DNA from: Gracilibacillus lacisalsi DSM 19029
Lineage (GTDB): Bacteria > Bacillota > Bacilli > Bacillales > Amphibacillaceae
DNA: 64,000 nt
Assembly (NCBI RefSeq): GCF_000377765.1
Contig: NZ_KB898663.1
Span: 186,001 to 250,000, forward strand
Reading direction: 5' to 3'
Both the position numbers and the translations under genes were made by a program. Positions 25,651-34,508 of this stretch are shown here, one piece after another; the stretch's first letter is position 1; each line of letters opens with the position of its first letter. A model generated the notes under the pieces. The model did no database searches. It was not told where the DNA came from and was given only the letters and a program-made list of their open reading frames with translations.

Positions 25651-26703
25651 TTATCTTAATGAATTCATTACTTCTAACAAAGGGTGTGCATTATTTTTCT
25701 TGTAACTATTAAACTCTTTTAAACATATTTTTGAAATAGTCTCAAGAGTTTTAGGGTTATCAATAGCTAACCTTAAAGCATCTTCGTACGTTTCATTACT
25801 TACTTTTTCGTGCCATCCTAAATTATAGATAACTCCAACCTTATGTGCATCCTCAGTTGAAGTTGTTTGATTATCTGCAGCTACTGTTACAAAGGTAGGT
25901 AAACCTAAATAACACCTTTCCCACATCGTCATCCCTCCAGCCCCAAATGAAAAATCAGCTTCTTGCATTAAGTATGAGAGATAATCTATCTGATAGTGAT
26001 AAGATGCACCAACTTTTTCTGCCAATCTTTGTATTCGTTTTTTGTTTGGATTGGAAGAACCAACTACTACATCGAACGTCAAACCTTCGTTTTTGAATTG
26101 ATTAATAGTTTCAAGAAATTTTTCCGTTTCATTTGTCGGATCACTACCTCCAAAAAACACTAATACGCGTTGAGACGTATCTTTCTTTATTACTTTTTCT
26201 TTCACTTTTAGCCTTAAGAATTCTTTACGGAGAAGAAGGTATTTTGGACCTAATAATAATTTACAATGAGCAGGTACTAATTTTATATACCTAGTATTCA
26301 TGTTTATGTAAAAGTTTTGGTCTAACAATAAATCACAATCATGCCTTCGGTTTGCTAAATCATCAATTACCATTATTTTATTGACCTTCTCTTTTAAACA
26401 TTTTTCCCATATGTGGTCTAATTTATAGTGGTCTACTATTACCCAGTCTATTGTATCCTGAAGATTAACTATATGATGTATAGTTTCTTTAGCATCATTA
26501 GTTTGCTTAAATGAACCTGCTGTAATTTGAAATACCTTATAACCTTTATTTTCAATTAGCGTTATCATATCTCCCTTACATTTTCTACAAATAAAGTAAA
26601 CATTATCATTATGGTCATTTAGTAATTCTGCGATAGTTAGGCAACGAATTACATGACCAGTTCCTATCTTATCAGATGCATCAACCCTTATTACTATATT
26701 CAA
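25651..26703 (-). CDS. pseG: PseG, UDP-sugar hydrolase of the pseudaminic pathway
   Basis: About 350 residues, probably from the TTG at 26703 (LNIVIRVDASDKIGTGHVIR) spaced eight bases from AGG; a GTG at 26712 lies within the SD. It has a GT-B fold with the conserved RVDASxxIGTGHxxRCL start, VIDDLANRRHDCDLLLDQN, FGGSDPTN and FGAGGMTMWERCYLGLP. PseG removes UDP from UDP-2,4-diacetamido-trideoxy-altrose before the PseI step. It ends 28 bp before the pseI start. Confidence 0.92.
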   Translation of the reverse strand: MNIVIRVDASDKIGTGHVIRCLTIAELLNDHNDNVYFICRKCKGDMITLIENKGYKVFQITAGSFKQTNDAKETIHHIVNLQDTIDWVIVDHYKLDHIWEKCLKEKVNKIMVIDDLANRRHDCDLLLDQNFYINMNTRYIKLVPAHCKLLLGPKYLLLRKEFLRLKVKEKVIKKDTSQRVLVFFGGSDPTNETEKFLETINQFKNEGLTFDVVVGSSNPNKKRIQRLAEKVGASYHYQIDYLSYLMQEADFSFGAGGMTMWERCYLGLPTFVTVAADNQTTSTEDAHKVGVIYNLGWHEKVSNETYEDALRLAIDNPKTLETISKICLKEFNSYKKNNAHPLLEVMNSLR

Positions 26704-26737
26704 GACTTTCACCTTTTTCTAGTCTAATTAATTATAT

Positions 26738-27469
26738 TTAAATCACAGGCTTTTGTTCAATATGGGCATTAATATTAGCAATCTTAGTGTTTTCTAACAA
26801 GAAATTCACAACATCAATAGATGACACTAACTGTTCATTATCAAAGTGATTCGCTATTTCCTTACACAATTTGTAATCTTCCTCGGTATCTAATGTTATA
26901 CGTAGCTTAGGAAAATTTAGACGGTGCGTTACATAATAATTAATTGCTCGGAATTCCTCAGAATATTCATAAGCATAATATGTTACATGTTCCCGATGGC
27001 GAGGTTCAATCCCTTTTTCATATATGTATTTAATGGATCTATACGAAAACATCTCGACAATTAAGCCCCTAGGTAAATCACCTATTACATTAACATAGTC
27101 TGTATTCTGATTTGCTTGACACATTGTATCAACTATTTCACTTGCCAAATGGAAATCTATAAACGGGCAATCAGCGGTAACCCTTATAACATTATCAGCA
27201 CCTACTTCTCTGGCACATAAATAGTATCTAGATAATACATCAGTCTCTGAACCACGAAAATAAGAAGTATTATTCTGTTTACACCAATGAACTATAGGAT
27301 CATCTTGTTTCAACGTTGAGGTTGCTACAATTACATCAGAAACCTTCTTCACCTGTTTACAACGATTCACAACGTAATCAAGTACAATAGAATCGCCTAA
27401 TGGTCGTAAAACTTTTCCAGGCAAACGTTTAGATCCCATTCTCGCCTGTATTATTATTACATTTTTCAT
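26738..27469 (-). CDS. SpsF/PseF-like CMP-sugar cytidylyltransferase
   Basis: 243 residues. N-terminal NVIIIQARMGSKRLPGKVLR is the nucleotide-binding signature of the SpsF/KdsB/NeuA superfamily, followed by VTADCPFIDFHLASEIVD and LRITLDTEEDYKLCKEI. SpsF-type proteins occupy the CMP-nonulosonate synthase position in Bacillus Pse clusters, so it is the best candidate for activating the sugar to CMP-Pse. A direct PseF orthologue is not otherwise present. GGAG precedes the ATG by eight bases. Confidence 0.82.
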   Translation of the reverse strand: MKNVIIIQARMGSKRLPGKVLRPLGDSIVLDYVVNRCKQVKKVSDVIVATSTLKQDDPIVHWCKQNNTSYFRGSETDVLSRYYLCAREVGADNVIRVTADCPFIDFHLASEIVDTMCQANQNTDYVNVIGDLPRGLIVEMFSYRSIKYIYEKGIEPRHREHVTYYAYEYSEEFRAINYYVTHRLNFPKLRITLDTEEDYKLCKEIANHFDNEQLVSSIDVVNFLLENTKIANINAHIEQKPVI

Positions 27470-27482
27470 CTAGGATGCTCCT

Positions 27483-28427
27483 TTATATTATCAATAAGTC
27501 TTCAGGATAACGAATTAGTTTCATACCTTCCTTATTAGGTGTAAACGTAATTTCAGAAAGTTCTTTCCCTGAAGCTTCAAGTAAAAACCAGTAAAAGCTA
27601 TCCATTCCCGCGCTTAAACTCAATGTGGAGGCCCCACCAAATCGACAATTACATTCTACTATGTTGAATTGATTTTGGTGATCAATAATTACTTGCAAAA
27701 CAATATGACCAAATAAACCTAAATCAGTAACAAAATTGCTACACATTTTTTCTAATGCGTTATTCGGTACTGTGAAAGTTACTTGTGATTCCCCATGTTG
27801 TACTACTTGTCGTCTACGAACTATACTTCCAATTACCTTACTTTGCTTAGAAATATACAAGTCTACACTGTACTCTTTTCCTTCTATGAAAGGTTGGAAA
27901 ATAGGATCGTTTAGTTGTTTTGCCTCTAATTTCGCAACTTCTCTTGTTTTGTTTAATAAAATGTTCCGAGCACCAGCACCAAATCGTTCTTTAATCACAA
28001 TTGAATAAGCATCTAGATCGTTAACACTAAGTGCTGTCTCTATTACAGGAAAACCTATTAAACTTCCAGACTTATAAAAGGTTAACTTGTCTAGTGTTGT
28101 AAGTATGGCATCTAAATCAGAAACCATTACAGATATCCCATTTTTTTTTAAATCACCTTTGTTTTTGGAAAAATACTCCAACTCTCCATCCCTCGTCGGA
28201 ATAATTGCCCCTATATTATTTGTTTTACAATAATGGAGAAGATCATCAATACGCAAATTAGGAAGCTGAGGCATTTCCCAAAACTCGTCAACAAAATATT
28301 TACCTACCACTTGTTGGTCAATATCACCACCAAACAAACGCCCTGTTGGTTCAAACTTATTAAGAGCAATCTTTATACTTTTTAACATTGGTATTTTTTT
28401 TGAAATACTAGTAACTAAGACATTCAA
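27483..28427 (-). CDS. ATP-grasp ligase of unknown substrate
   Basis: 314 residues from a TTG start. It has an N-terminal pre-ATP-grasp region (NVLVTSISKKIPMLKSI, then IIPTRDGELEYF). The ATP-grasp core follows: VIKERFGAGARNI, FIEGKEYSVDLY, and the metal-binding VECNCRFGGASTLSLSAG. It resembles PylC/carbamoyl-phosphate-synthase-type ligases that join a carboxylate to an amine. No PseH-type acetyltransferase is present in the cluster, so this enzyme may put an acyl or aminoacyl group on an amino sugar instead. That role is inferred from context. Genes on both sides are 12-13 bp away. Confidence 0.8.
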   Translation of the reverse strand: MNVLVTSISKKIPMLKSIKIALNKFEPTGRLFGGDIDQQVVGKYFVDEFWEMPQLPNLRIDDLLHYCKTNNIGAIIPTRDGELEYFSKNKGDLKKNGISVMVSDLDAILTTLDKLTFYKSGSLIGFPVIETALSVNDLDAYSIVIKERFGAGARNILLNKTREVAKLEAKQLNDPIFQPFIEGKEYSVDLYISKQSKVIGSIVRRRQVVQHGESQVTFTVPNNALEKMCSNFVTDLGLFGHIVLQVIIDHQNQFNIVECNCRFGGASTLSLSAGMDSFYWFLLEASGKELSEITFTPNKEGMKLIRYPEDLLII

Positions 28428-28439
28428 TTTTTATCACCA

Positions 28440-29108
28440 CTATAACAATTCTTTAAGAGAAAATATCGTTTTGTCAGCCTCATATTCCCTAGCGAGCTTT
28501 ACCTTCATATGATCTCCATTTGGACGTATAATACGAATAGTTTTCATCCCTAATTTTCTGGCTGAAATAAAATCTTTCCTTGGGTTATCTCCTACATAGA
28601 TACACTTATCTGCTGATGTATTTAATGCTTGAATGGTTCTCTTATATGGGGTGGTACTTGGCTTCCAAAAATTCTCACCGCCTAAGTCATCAGAAACAGT
28701 TATGACATCAACTAAGTGATCTAATCCAAGAGCCCTTATTTTATTCCATTGCATGTTGGAATTACCATCAGTAATAATTCCTGCTTTATAATTTCTTTTT
28801 TTTAATAGATGTAAAATTTCCTTTGCATCAGCATATAACTGTATTGTAGGTTTATGATTACGATAGGTTTCTATCAAGGTATTGATCTCTATGTCTAACC
28901 TATAATTTTCACACACAACATTAAAAACTCTACCTCTTCCATAAGTTTTCCAAACACGAACCAAATCATTGAATAGTTGTACTGATTCTATGTATGGGTA
29001 AGTAGATTTAATTGTTTCCGCTACTGACCAAAAACCAGACCGTACATAGTCATGTTCAGAATATAAGGTATCATCTAAATCAAAAATTAAGTTCTTATTA
29101 TTCATCAT
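28440..29108 (-). CDS. HAD-family phosphatase (HAD-IA)
   Basis: 222 residues. Motif I is NLIFDLDDTLYSEHDYV (nucleophile Asp and Asp+2), motif II GIITDGNSN, Lys of motif III in KPSTTPYKRTI, and motif IV VGDNPRKDFISARKLGM. It is a small-molecule phosphatase with a helical cap. Its position between the ATP-grasp and CDP-alcohol transferase genes suggests dephosphorylation of a sugar or polyol phosphate intermediate. The substrate cannot be read from the sequence. Confidence 0.85.
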   Translation of the reverse strand: MMNNKNLIFDLDDTLYSEHDYVRSGFWSVAETIKSTYPYIESVQLFNDLVRVWKTYGRGRVFNVVCENYRLDIEINTLIETYRNHKPTIQLYADAKEILHLLKKRNYKAGIITDGNSNMQWNKIRALGLDHLVDVITVSDDLGGENFWKPSTTPYKRTIQALNTSADKCIYVGDNPRKDFISARKLGMKTIRIIRPNGDHMKVKLAREYEADKTIFSLKELL

Positions 29109-29112
29109 TCAA

Positions 29113-29802
29113 TTAAGCCTTCTTATAATAATATTTTGTTTTCACACATTCCCATACTCTATAAATCCAATCTGCATTTTTTCCTACTAATATAATATAG
29201 ACTAGTAATTCTAGGTTTCCAATAATAGAAAATAAAGAAATCAAAAAGTAAATTAAAAATATATCAAATGCGGGTATTATTCCTTTCGACATAAACCATT
29301 CTTTCCATTTTGAACGAATGACTTGGTTCTTTTTGATAAAAGGGAGTACATACTTATGAATAACTAAAAGGTCTATATATATAGTTGTCATAAACAAAAT
29401 TTTAATCCATATAGAAACCTCAGAAACCCATGCAATTGATAAGAATAAGGCAAACCTTACAACTTGGTCAAACCATTGATCTAACTTTGCACCAAACTCT
29501 GAGCAATTATTAGTTAATCTTGCCAAATTACCATCAGCACCATCTAAAAAATGATGTAGTTGGAGTAAAACAGCCGCTAATAATAATTGATCTAAAAAAA
29601 TACATAATGCAGTACTCAAACCTAAAATGCCTGCAATTAGTGTTACAATATTAGGAGTGAGTTTAAGATCAAAGGCTAATTTAGTAAAAAATGGATCAAT
29701 TAGATGCGCATAATACTTATTCATTATATATTCATAAGGTCTCCTAACTTGAACTACATACTGATTCTTAATTGATTTATAGTAAGTAATAATTTTATTC
29801 AT
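29113..29802 (-). CDS. CDP-alcohol phosphotransferase, integral membrane
   Basis: 229 residues. The full CDP-OH_P_transf motif DGADGNLAR-x8-G-x3-D-x3-D is visible (LDGADGNLARLTNN, then EFGAKLDQWFD), with about six membrane helices. Such enzymes transfer a phospho-alcohol from a CDP-alcohol to an acceptor. Phospholipid synthases normally lie elsewhere in the genome. Next to a TagD-like cytidylyltransferase and a HAD phosphatase it may instead serve glycan decoration, as in CDP-inositol systems. That is an inference. Confidence 0.85.
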   Translation of the reverse strand: MNKIITYYKSIKNQYVVQVRRPYEYIMNKYYAHLIDPFFTKLAFDLKLTPNIVTLIAGILGLSTALCIFLDQLLLAAVLLQLHHFLDGADGNLARLTNNCSEFGAKLDQWFDQVVRFALFLSIAWVSEVSIWIKILFMTTIYIDLLVIHKYVLPFIKKNQVIRSKWKEWFMSKGIIPAFDIFLIYFLISLFSIIGNLELLVYIILVGKNADWIYRVWECVKTKYYYKKA

Positions 29803-29817
29803 AAGATTTAATTTCCT

Positions 29818-31311
29818 TTAGTTATAATCGATTACTCTTAGCATATAATCAGCAAATCCTGAAACGTTGCTTTTTAGAGTTTCTATAGATTTATTACTTT
29901 GTTTAACCCAATATAATAGTTCATCTTTATTAGTCAACAAATTATATAAGTCCTGCTTTCTTTCAAGTGAGATACCGTTATTATTTATCATAACTTGATC
30001 ATGTATATTCCCGCTTTTTGTGTTAGTCAGTATTAAACATCCAGCTGCAGAACTTTCATAATAAGTATATGAATATGTCTCAGGGCACTCTGACCAAAGC
30101 AAAGCTATGTCTATATTAAATTCTTTTAATTTTTTCGTCATTGCTAATTCGCCATTTTCTAAATACGAAACTTCAACATATTTCACACCTTCTATAATTT
30201 CATCGCTATTTCCTAAACAGTAAAAATCATAACTGTTATTAAACGCTTTACATATCTCTTTAAAGGTTCCCCATCCTTTGTGTTTATGTTTACTCCCAAC
30301 ATAAGCAATTCTTAATTTCTTATTCTTTACGTTTCGATTCTTTTCTATAAAATTATATTTTTGATGAGGAATTATACTGATTTTATCATCATCAAAATTA
30401 AAAGCACTTGTAATAATCTGTTTGGTATTATTAGATGGAGCAATCAAATACATATTATTATCCCGGAATAATTCACTATGAAAACTATAATTTTTATTTC
30501 TACCTGTTTTATATTTACAACTGAGACACATATTCCAATTATTCCTGTAGGACTCACAAAAATAGTTATCATTGTACATTAATTTAATATTCCTGCAAAC
30601 ACAAGAAAAATCATGTAAATAATAGAAAACTGGAGGGTTTCTCAACTTTTTTTTTATAGAGGTGAAGATGTCCAACTCCATCCCAATTAAATTATGAACA
30701 ACGATGCATTTAACTTTTTGTAACTTATCTAATAATTCGTTAAGTTTATACATGCCTAATTCGACACCATTCTTCACAACTTGAATATAGATTCCTCTAA
30801 ATTTTTTCACATTTATTCTATTCCAAGTCAAATGAATATGATTATAGTTATTTCCACTAAAATATTCCATTTGTTCTGTTATAAATTTACTAGTTCCACC
30901 AGTAAAATGCAAAAAATTATTACGAGATATTGAAATAATAGTTTTATTACTATTAAAATCAGTATCTTCTAAGTTATCGTGCACATTACTAAATATATTT
31001 TCTAACCTAAGGAGGTCGCTACCGCTAATTATATCAAAGTCTCCTAATTTATCATGTATTGTTTGATATATTTCTTCAAAAGAAATTGAATAGACCACTA
31101 TTAGAACTGCGTTTTTATCTTCATTCTTTAATGTATTTGGTGAACATACTTTTTTCCCTCCAATAGATAATCCCTGTTTTGTTGGATCACTGTCAATAAG
31201 ATATGAAATACTCGATGATAATTTTCCTACAAACTTTTTATAATAACCTCCAGTTCCCCAACCAATAATTTTTGAATAATTATTCTCTATATAATTATTT
31301 AGTTGTGCCAT
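29818..31311 (-). CDS. GT4-type glycosyltransferase with N-terminal Rossmann-like module
   Basis: 497 residues. Residues about 13-100 (KIIGWGTGGYYKKF, LIDSDPTKQGLSIGGKKV, LIVVYSISFEEI) form a small nucleotide-binding-like module also seen in three other proteins of this cluster. The rest is GT-B: an N-terminal lobe with FLHFTGGTSKFIT and a YYLHDFSCVCRNIKLMY segment with several Cys, then the donor lobe KLRIAYVGSKHKHKGWGTF and CPETYSYTYYESSAAGCLIL, whose Glu is typical of GT4. The sugar is unknown. It is probably cytosolic and adds to the flagellar glycan. Confidence 0.75.
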   Translation of the reverse strand: MAQLNNYIENNYSKIIGWGTGGYYKKFVGKLSSSISYLIDSDPTKQGLSIGGKKVCSPNTLKNEDKNAVLIVVYSISFEEIYQTIHDKLGDFDIISGSDLLRLENIFSNVHDNLEDTDFNSNKTIISISRNNFLHFTGGTSKFITEQMEYFSGNNYNHIHLTWNRINVKKFRGIYIQVVKNGVELGMYKLNELLDKLQKVKCIVVHNLIGMELDIFTSIKKKLRNPPVFYYLHDFSCVCRNIKLMYNDNYFCESYRNNWNMCLSCKYKTGRNKNYSFHSELFRDNNMYLIAPSNNTKQIITSAFNFDDDKISIIPHQKYNFIEKNRNVKNKKLRIAYVGSKHKHKGWGTFKEICKAFNNSYDFYCLGNSDEIIEGVKYVEVSYLENGELAMTKKLKEFNIDIALLWSECPETYSYTYYESSAAGCLILTNTKSGNIHDQVMINNNGISLERKQDLYNLLTNKDELLYWVKQSNKSIETLKSNVSGFADYMLRVIDYN

Positions 31312-31314
31312 GAA

Positions 31315-32688
31315 TTAATTTTCACCCCTTTGAACTTTTAGAACCGCTTCCCATACTCTAGGAGAAGAATTAAAATCCGTATATGCATGGATTAAATGTT
31401 TGAGTCTATTTCTTTCCTCTGAATACAATTCGTTATTATTTAATATACTTTTTATACTGAAAATTAAATCTTTAAAATTTGTAGCCACGGGACCTGGCAT
31501 CAATATTTCCGGATGCTCTATAATAAAACCTCTCTGCTCTTCATAGATTTTTTGATCTTTTATATAATATACAATAGGTTTGTCTAATAATAAATAATCG
31601 AAATAGATTGAAGAGTAGTCCGTAATTAAAACATCACTAGAATTTAAGATTTCATAAAAATCTATTTTTTGTTTGTTAAAATCATCATCTGTCAAACAGA
31701 AAATATTTTCAAAATTACCATTTATCCATTCTACATTTTCTATGGGATGTGGCTTCATCACTAAGTATGAGTCATTAGAGAGTAAGAAGTTATTTATTAG
31801 GGTTAATTCTTCTTTATTAAAAAAAATATTTGTGTCTCCATCATTTACTTTCTTTTCTTTTCTGTATCTAAAGGTAGGAACATACATTATTATTTTTTTA
31901 CCTTTGGTATTACAATTTATCATTTCTTCCAAAAAACTTCTTGAATTAGGATTGTTTAATAAGTCATTTCTAGGCATTCCGGTTACGATAAACTTTTCTA
32001 TATCGATTTGAAATAGGCTTGACATAATATAGGAATAAAAATCAGAATAAGAAATTACCCTATCAATTTTACCATTCATATTACTATAATTATCCACTCT
32101 ATTCTTTTCAGATATCCCTATAGATTTTAAGGGGAAACCGTGCCATGTTTCAATATTTAAACTATTTTTATAATATCTTGATTCCATATGCGTTGAAACC
32201 ACAGTGTCAAATTTATGTTTATGTTTTTGATATTCATTATAATCTAGTAGATCAACAATAATATTTTTTGGTAAATAATTTGGTAAATTTTTATATAGTG
32301 CTAGAGCATTACAACCTGAATTTCTTCTTGTAATTAGACAAATGTTATTATTATTATAAGACGGAAATATTAAATTTCTTATTTCCTTTTCTCTATTTCT
32401 CTGATCATCAGGATAATAATTATCATATAATGGAATAATTTTATTCCTACTTACTTTATTATGTAGTAAACTTTCCATGATCTCATTTGTAAAGATACTA
32501 CAAATCAAGATATAATCATAATCGTAATTAACAATCTCTTTTAAATCTATAACTTTGTAACCATTCCAATTATTATTGCTCATATTATTATAATCATTAT
32601 CAACAATAGCTATTATTTGTACATTACCATCTATTGATTGAATAGCATTCTCCGCAGAATTACCAGTCCCGAATATAATTACTTTCAA
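31315..32688 (-). CDS. CDP-glycerol glycerophosphotransferase-family protein with N-terminal Rossmann-like module
   Basis: 457 residues from TTG 32688, seven bases after GGAGG. Residues 1-90 (KVIIFGTGNSAENAIQSI, AIVDNDYNNMSNNNWNG) are the shared accessory module. The C-terminal part is a TagB/TagF-type transferase: IETWHGFPLKSIG, IMYVPTFRYRKE, LVMKPHPIEN, LITDYSSIYFDYLLLDKPIV. Such enzymes transfer glycerol phosphate or a related polyol phosphate from CDP-polyol. With tagD-like and CDP-alcohol genes nearby, a polyol-phosphate decoration of the glycan is plausible. Confidence 0.85.
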   Translation of the reverse strand: MKVIIFGTGNSAENAIQSIDGNVQIIAIVDNDYNNMSNNNWNGYKVIDLKEIVNYDYDYILICSIFTNEIMESLLHNKVSRNKIIPLYDNYYPDDQRNREKEIRNLIFPSYNNNNICLITRRNSGCNALALYKNLPNYLPKNIIVDLLDYNEYQKHKHKFDTVVSTHMESRYYKNSLNIETWHGFPLKSIGISEKNRVDNYSNMNGKIDRVISYSDFYSYIMSSLFQIDIEKFIVTGMPRNDLLNNPNSRSFLEEMINCNTKGKKIIMYVPTFRYRKEKKVNDGDTNIFFNKEELTLINNFLLSNDSYLVMKPHPIENVEWINGNFENIFCLTDDDFNKQKIDFYEILNSSDVLITDYSSIYFDYLLLDKPIVYYIKDQKIYEEQRGFIIEHPEILMPGPVATNFKDLIFSIKSILNNNELYSEERNRLKHLIHAYTDFNSSPRVWEAVLKVQRGEN

Positions 32689-32790
32689 CTATAGGCCTCC
32701 ATCTATTATATGCTAATATCAGTATTCCTTATTTTTGTATTATATAACGATAAACAAATTCAATATTGCGTATAAGGACTTCTAAAATTT

Positions 32791-33177
32791 TTAATATTTC
32801 AAATCAGTTTTTATCTTTGAAGTTGATATCCCTTCAGTTCTTGGTAGATAAATTACTTTACAATAATCTGACAAATAATCAAATTTCCCTTCCCAATCAG
32901 ATCCTATCACAAAATAATCTATATTATATTTTTCTATGTCATTTTTTTTCTGATCCCAACTATATTCTTCAATTACTAGATCTACATACATAATTGATTC
33001 TAAGATAGCCTTTCTTTCCATATAACTATGATAAGCTGATTTACCCTTTTCTCGATTAAATTTATCATTAGATAGTGCAACAATTAGAAAATCACCCAGT
33101 TCTCTTGCTTGTTCTAAAATATTAATATGTCCTATATGTAATAAATCAAAAGTTCCATAAGTGATTACTTTTTTCAT
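32791..33177 (-). CDS. TagD-like glycerol-3-phosphate cytidylyltransferase
   Basis: 128 residues from ATG 33177, just after GGGGGAG. The nucleotidyltransferase motifs are YGTFDLLHIGHINIL (HxGH) and YLPRTEGISTSKIK (RTxGISTS), and the whole length matches B. subtilis TagD closely. It makes CDP-glycerol from CTP and glycerol 3-phosphate, or a close relative. Its presence in this cluster, together with a TagB/F-type transferase, suggests a dedicated supply of CDP-polyol. Flanking gaps of about 100-130 bp suggest a possible internal promoter. Confidence 0.9.
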   Translation of the reverse strand: MKKVITYGTFDLLHIGHINILEQARELGDFLIVALSNDKFNREKGKSAYHSYMERKAILESIMYVDLVIEEYSWDQKKNDIEKYNIDYFVIGSDWEGKFDYLSDYCKVIYLPRTEGISTSKIKTDLKY

Positions 33178-33304
33178 TTTCTCCCCCACCATATATTTTT
33201 TGAAAGTATATATTTTATCCAAAACTATGAATCCTTTAGAATGATAGGCTTAGTTGGCTCCTTATCGAAACGCAATCTTTAAATAAAATAAAAAGTAAAT
33301 AGCG

Positions 33305-34432
33305 CTACCTTTTACCAAGTCCAGATATAAAGTCATCATATTCCACTAAACCAAATTGCTCAAGTTGTTGTTTAATTTCATCATAAAACACGCTTGCAAC
33401 AATTACGCTGTATGTCCCTCTTGTCTCCTTTTTTATTTTTTCAGGTTTGTGCACTATAATACCGTCAAATGTTTTTCCAACCTTTTGCTCATCATTATCC
33501 ACATAATAAATAATATTTAAATTTAATTTTTTTAACATTTTTGTTACCTTAACTGAAGAATTGCTTGCACCAAATACTATTAAATTTCTCCTGGAAAATA
33601 TATTTTTTTCAGGGGGTACGAAATCTCTCCATTCACTTAATCTAAGGTAGTATTTATAGTTAGATGCGAATGGGTGGTCGCACAAATAATGCCATGGTTT
33701 TTGTGACCCGTTAAAATGAATTATTGATGGTTTTGTTTTAGCTTCAAATAATTCATCCTTATCGTACAAGGATTCGTTAATATTTCTATCGAATAACGCC
33801 GATCGTTGATTCCACTTTTGTGGTAGCGGAAGCCATTTATCATTAATGACTGCATTTAATGCATCTTGATCATGCAGTGTAATATGATTAGAATTAATAT
33901 CTAAGAATTCTTTAGTTAATTTGAAAATTTTAAATTCTCTCCACTTTGTCAAATTTATTACCATAACTCCTGAATTGAAATAGGGAGAACTTTCAGATAA
34001 TCCTAATTCTTCATGCCTATTAAAATTTGGTACAGGAGTTGCAGCTAATACATAGTCATCAACTTTTGTGTCCCATAATTTATGAATCGAATCATTAAAA
34101 ACTATATCAGAGTCTAGAAAAAGTACTTTTTCTTCAATAAAATGTAAAATTTCAGAAACCTCTATCTTATAGTAAGCGGTCTTACTCATATTTTCCCTCA
34201 ATCCATATTTTTTATATATTGTGTCATCTATTTGAAGAAAATGTATACTTCCCTTATATTTTCGTATTGTTAATTTTAGTTTTTCTTTATTATGTCTTTT
34301 TATCCCCCCATCAATTACATAAATATTAACAAAATGTGGAGAGGTCTTATTCCTAAACAATGATTCTATCATTACCCCTAAATGCTGAGCATATTTATCA
34401 TCTGTTACAGTGATCACTTCAATATCTCCCAA
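33305..34432 (-). CDS. GT8-family glycosyltransferase with C-terminal Rossmann-like module
   Basis: About 375 residues from a TTG at 34432, eight bases after GGAGG; the ATG at 34447 overlaps the SD. GT8 hallmarks: EVITVTDDKYAQHLGVMIES, the DxD motif in KVLFLDSDIVFND, FNSGVMVINLTKWR, LHDQDALN and IIHFNGSQKPW. The last 95 residues (NLIVFGASNSSVKVTKML, YYVDNDEQKVGKTFDGIIV, VIVASVFYDEIKQQLEQFG) are the accessory module shared with three other cluster proteins, here at the C-terminus. It is a retaining transferase of glucose, galactose or a similar sugar. Confidence 0.85.
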   Translation of the reverse strand: MGDIEVITVTDDKYAQHLGVMIESLFRNKTSPHFVNIYVIDGGIKRHNKEKLKLTIRKYKGSIHFLQIDDTIYKKYGLRENMSKTAYYKIEVSEILHFIEEKVLFLDSDIVFNDSIHKLWDTKVDDYVLAATPVPNFNRHEELGLSESSPYFNSGVMVINLTKWREFKIFKLTKEFLDINSNHITLHDQDALNAVINDKWLPLPQKWNQRSALFDRNINESLYDKDELFEAKTKPSIIHFNGSQKPWHYLCDHPFASNYKYYLRLSEWRDFVPPEKNIFSRRNLIVFGASNSSVKVTKMLKKLNLNIIYYVDNDEQKVGKTFDGIIVHKPEKIKKETRGTYSVIVASVFYDEIKQQLEQFGLVEYDDFISGLGKR

Positions 34433-34508
34433 AAATTCTCCCTCCATGGTTATATATACAAAACAACTATATATTTTAAAGTGAAATGTATATTGTTATA
34501 TGGTTTAA

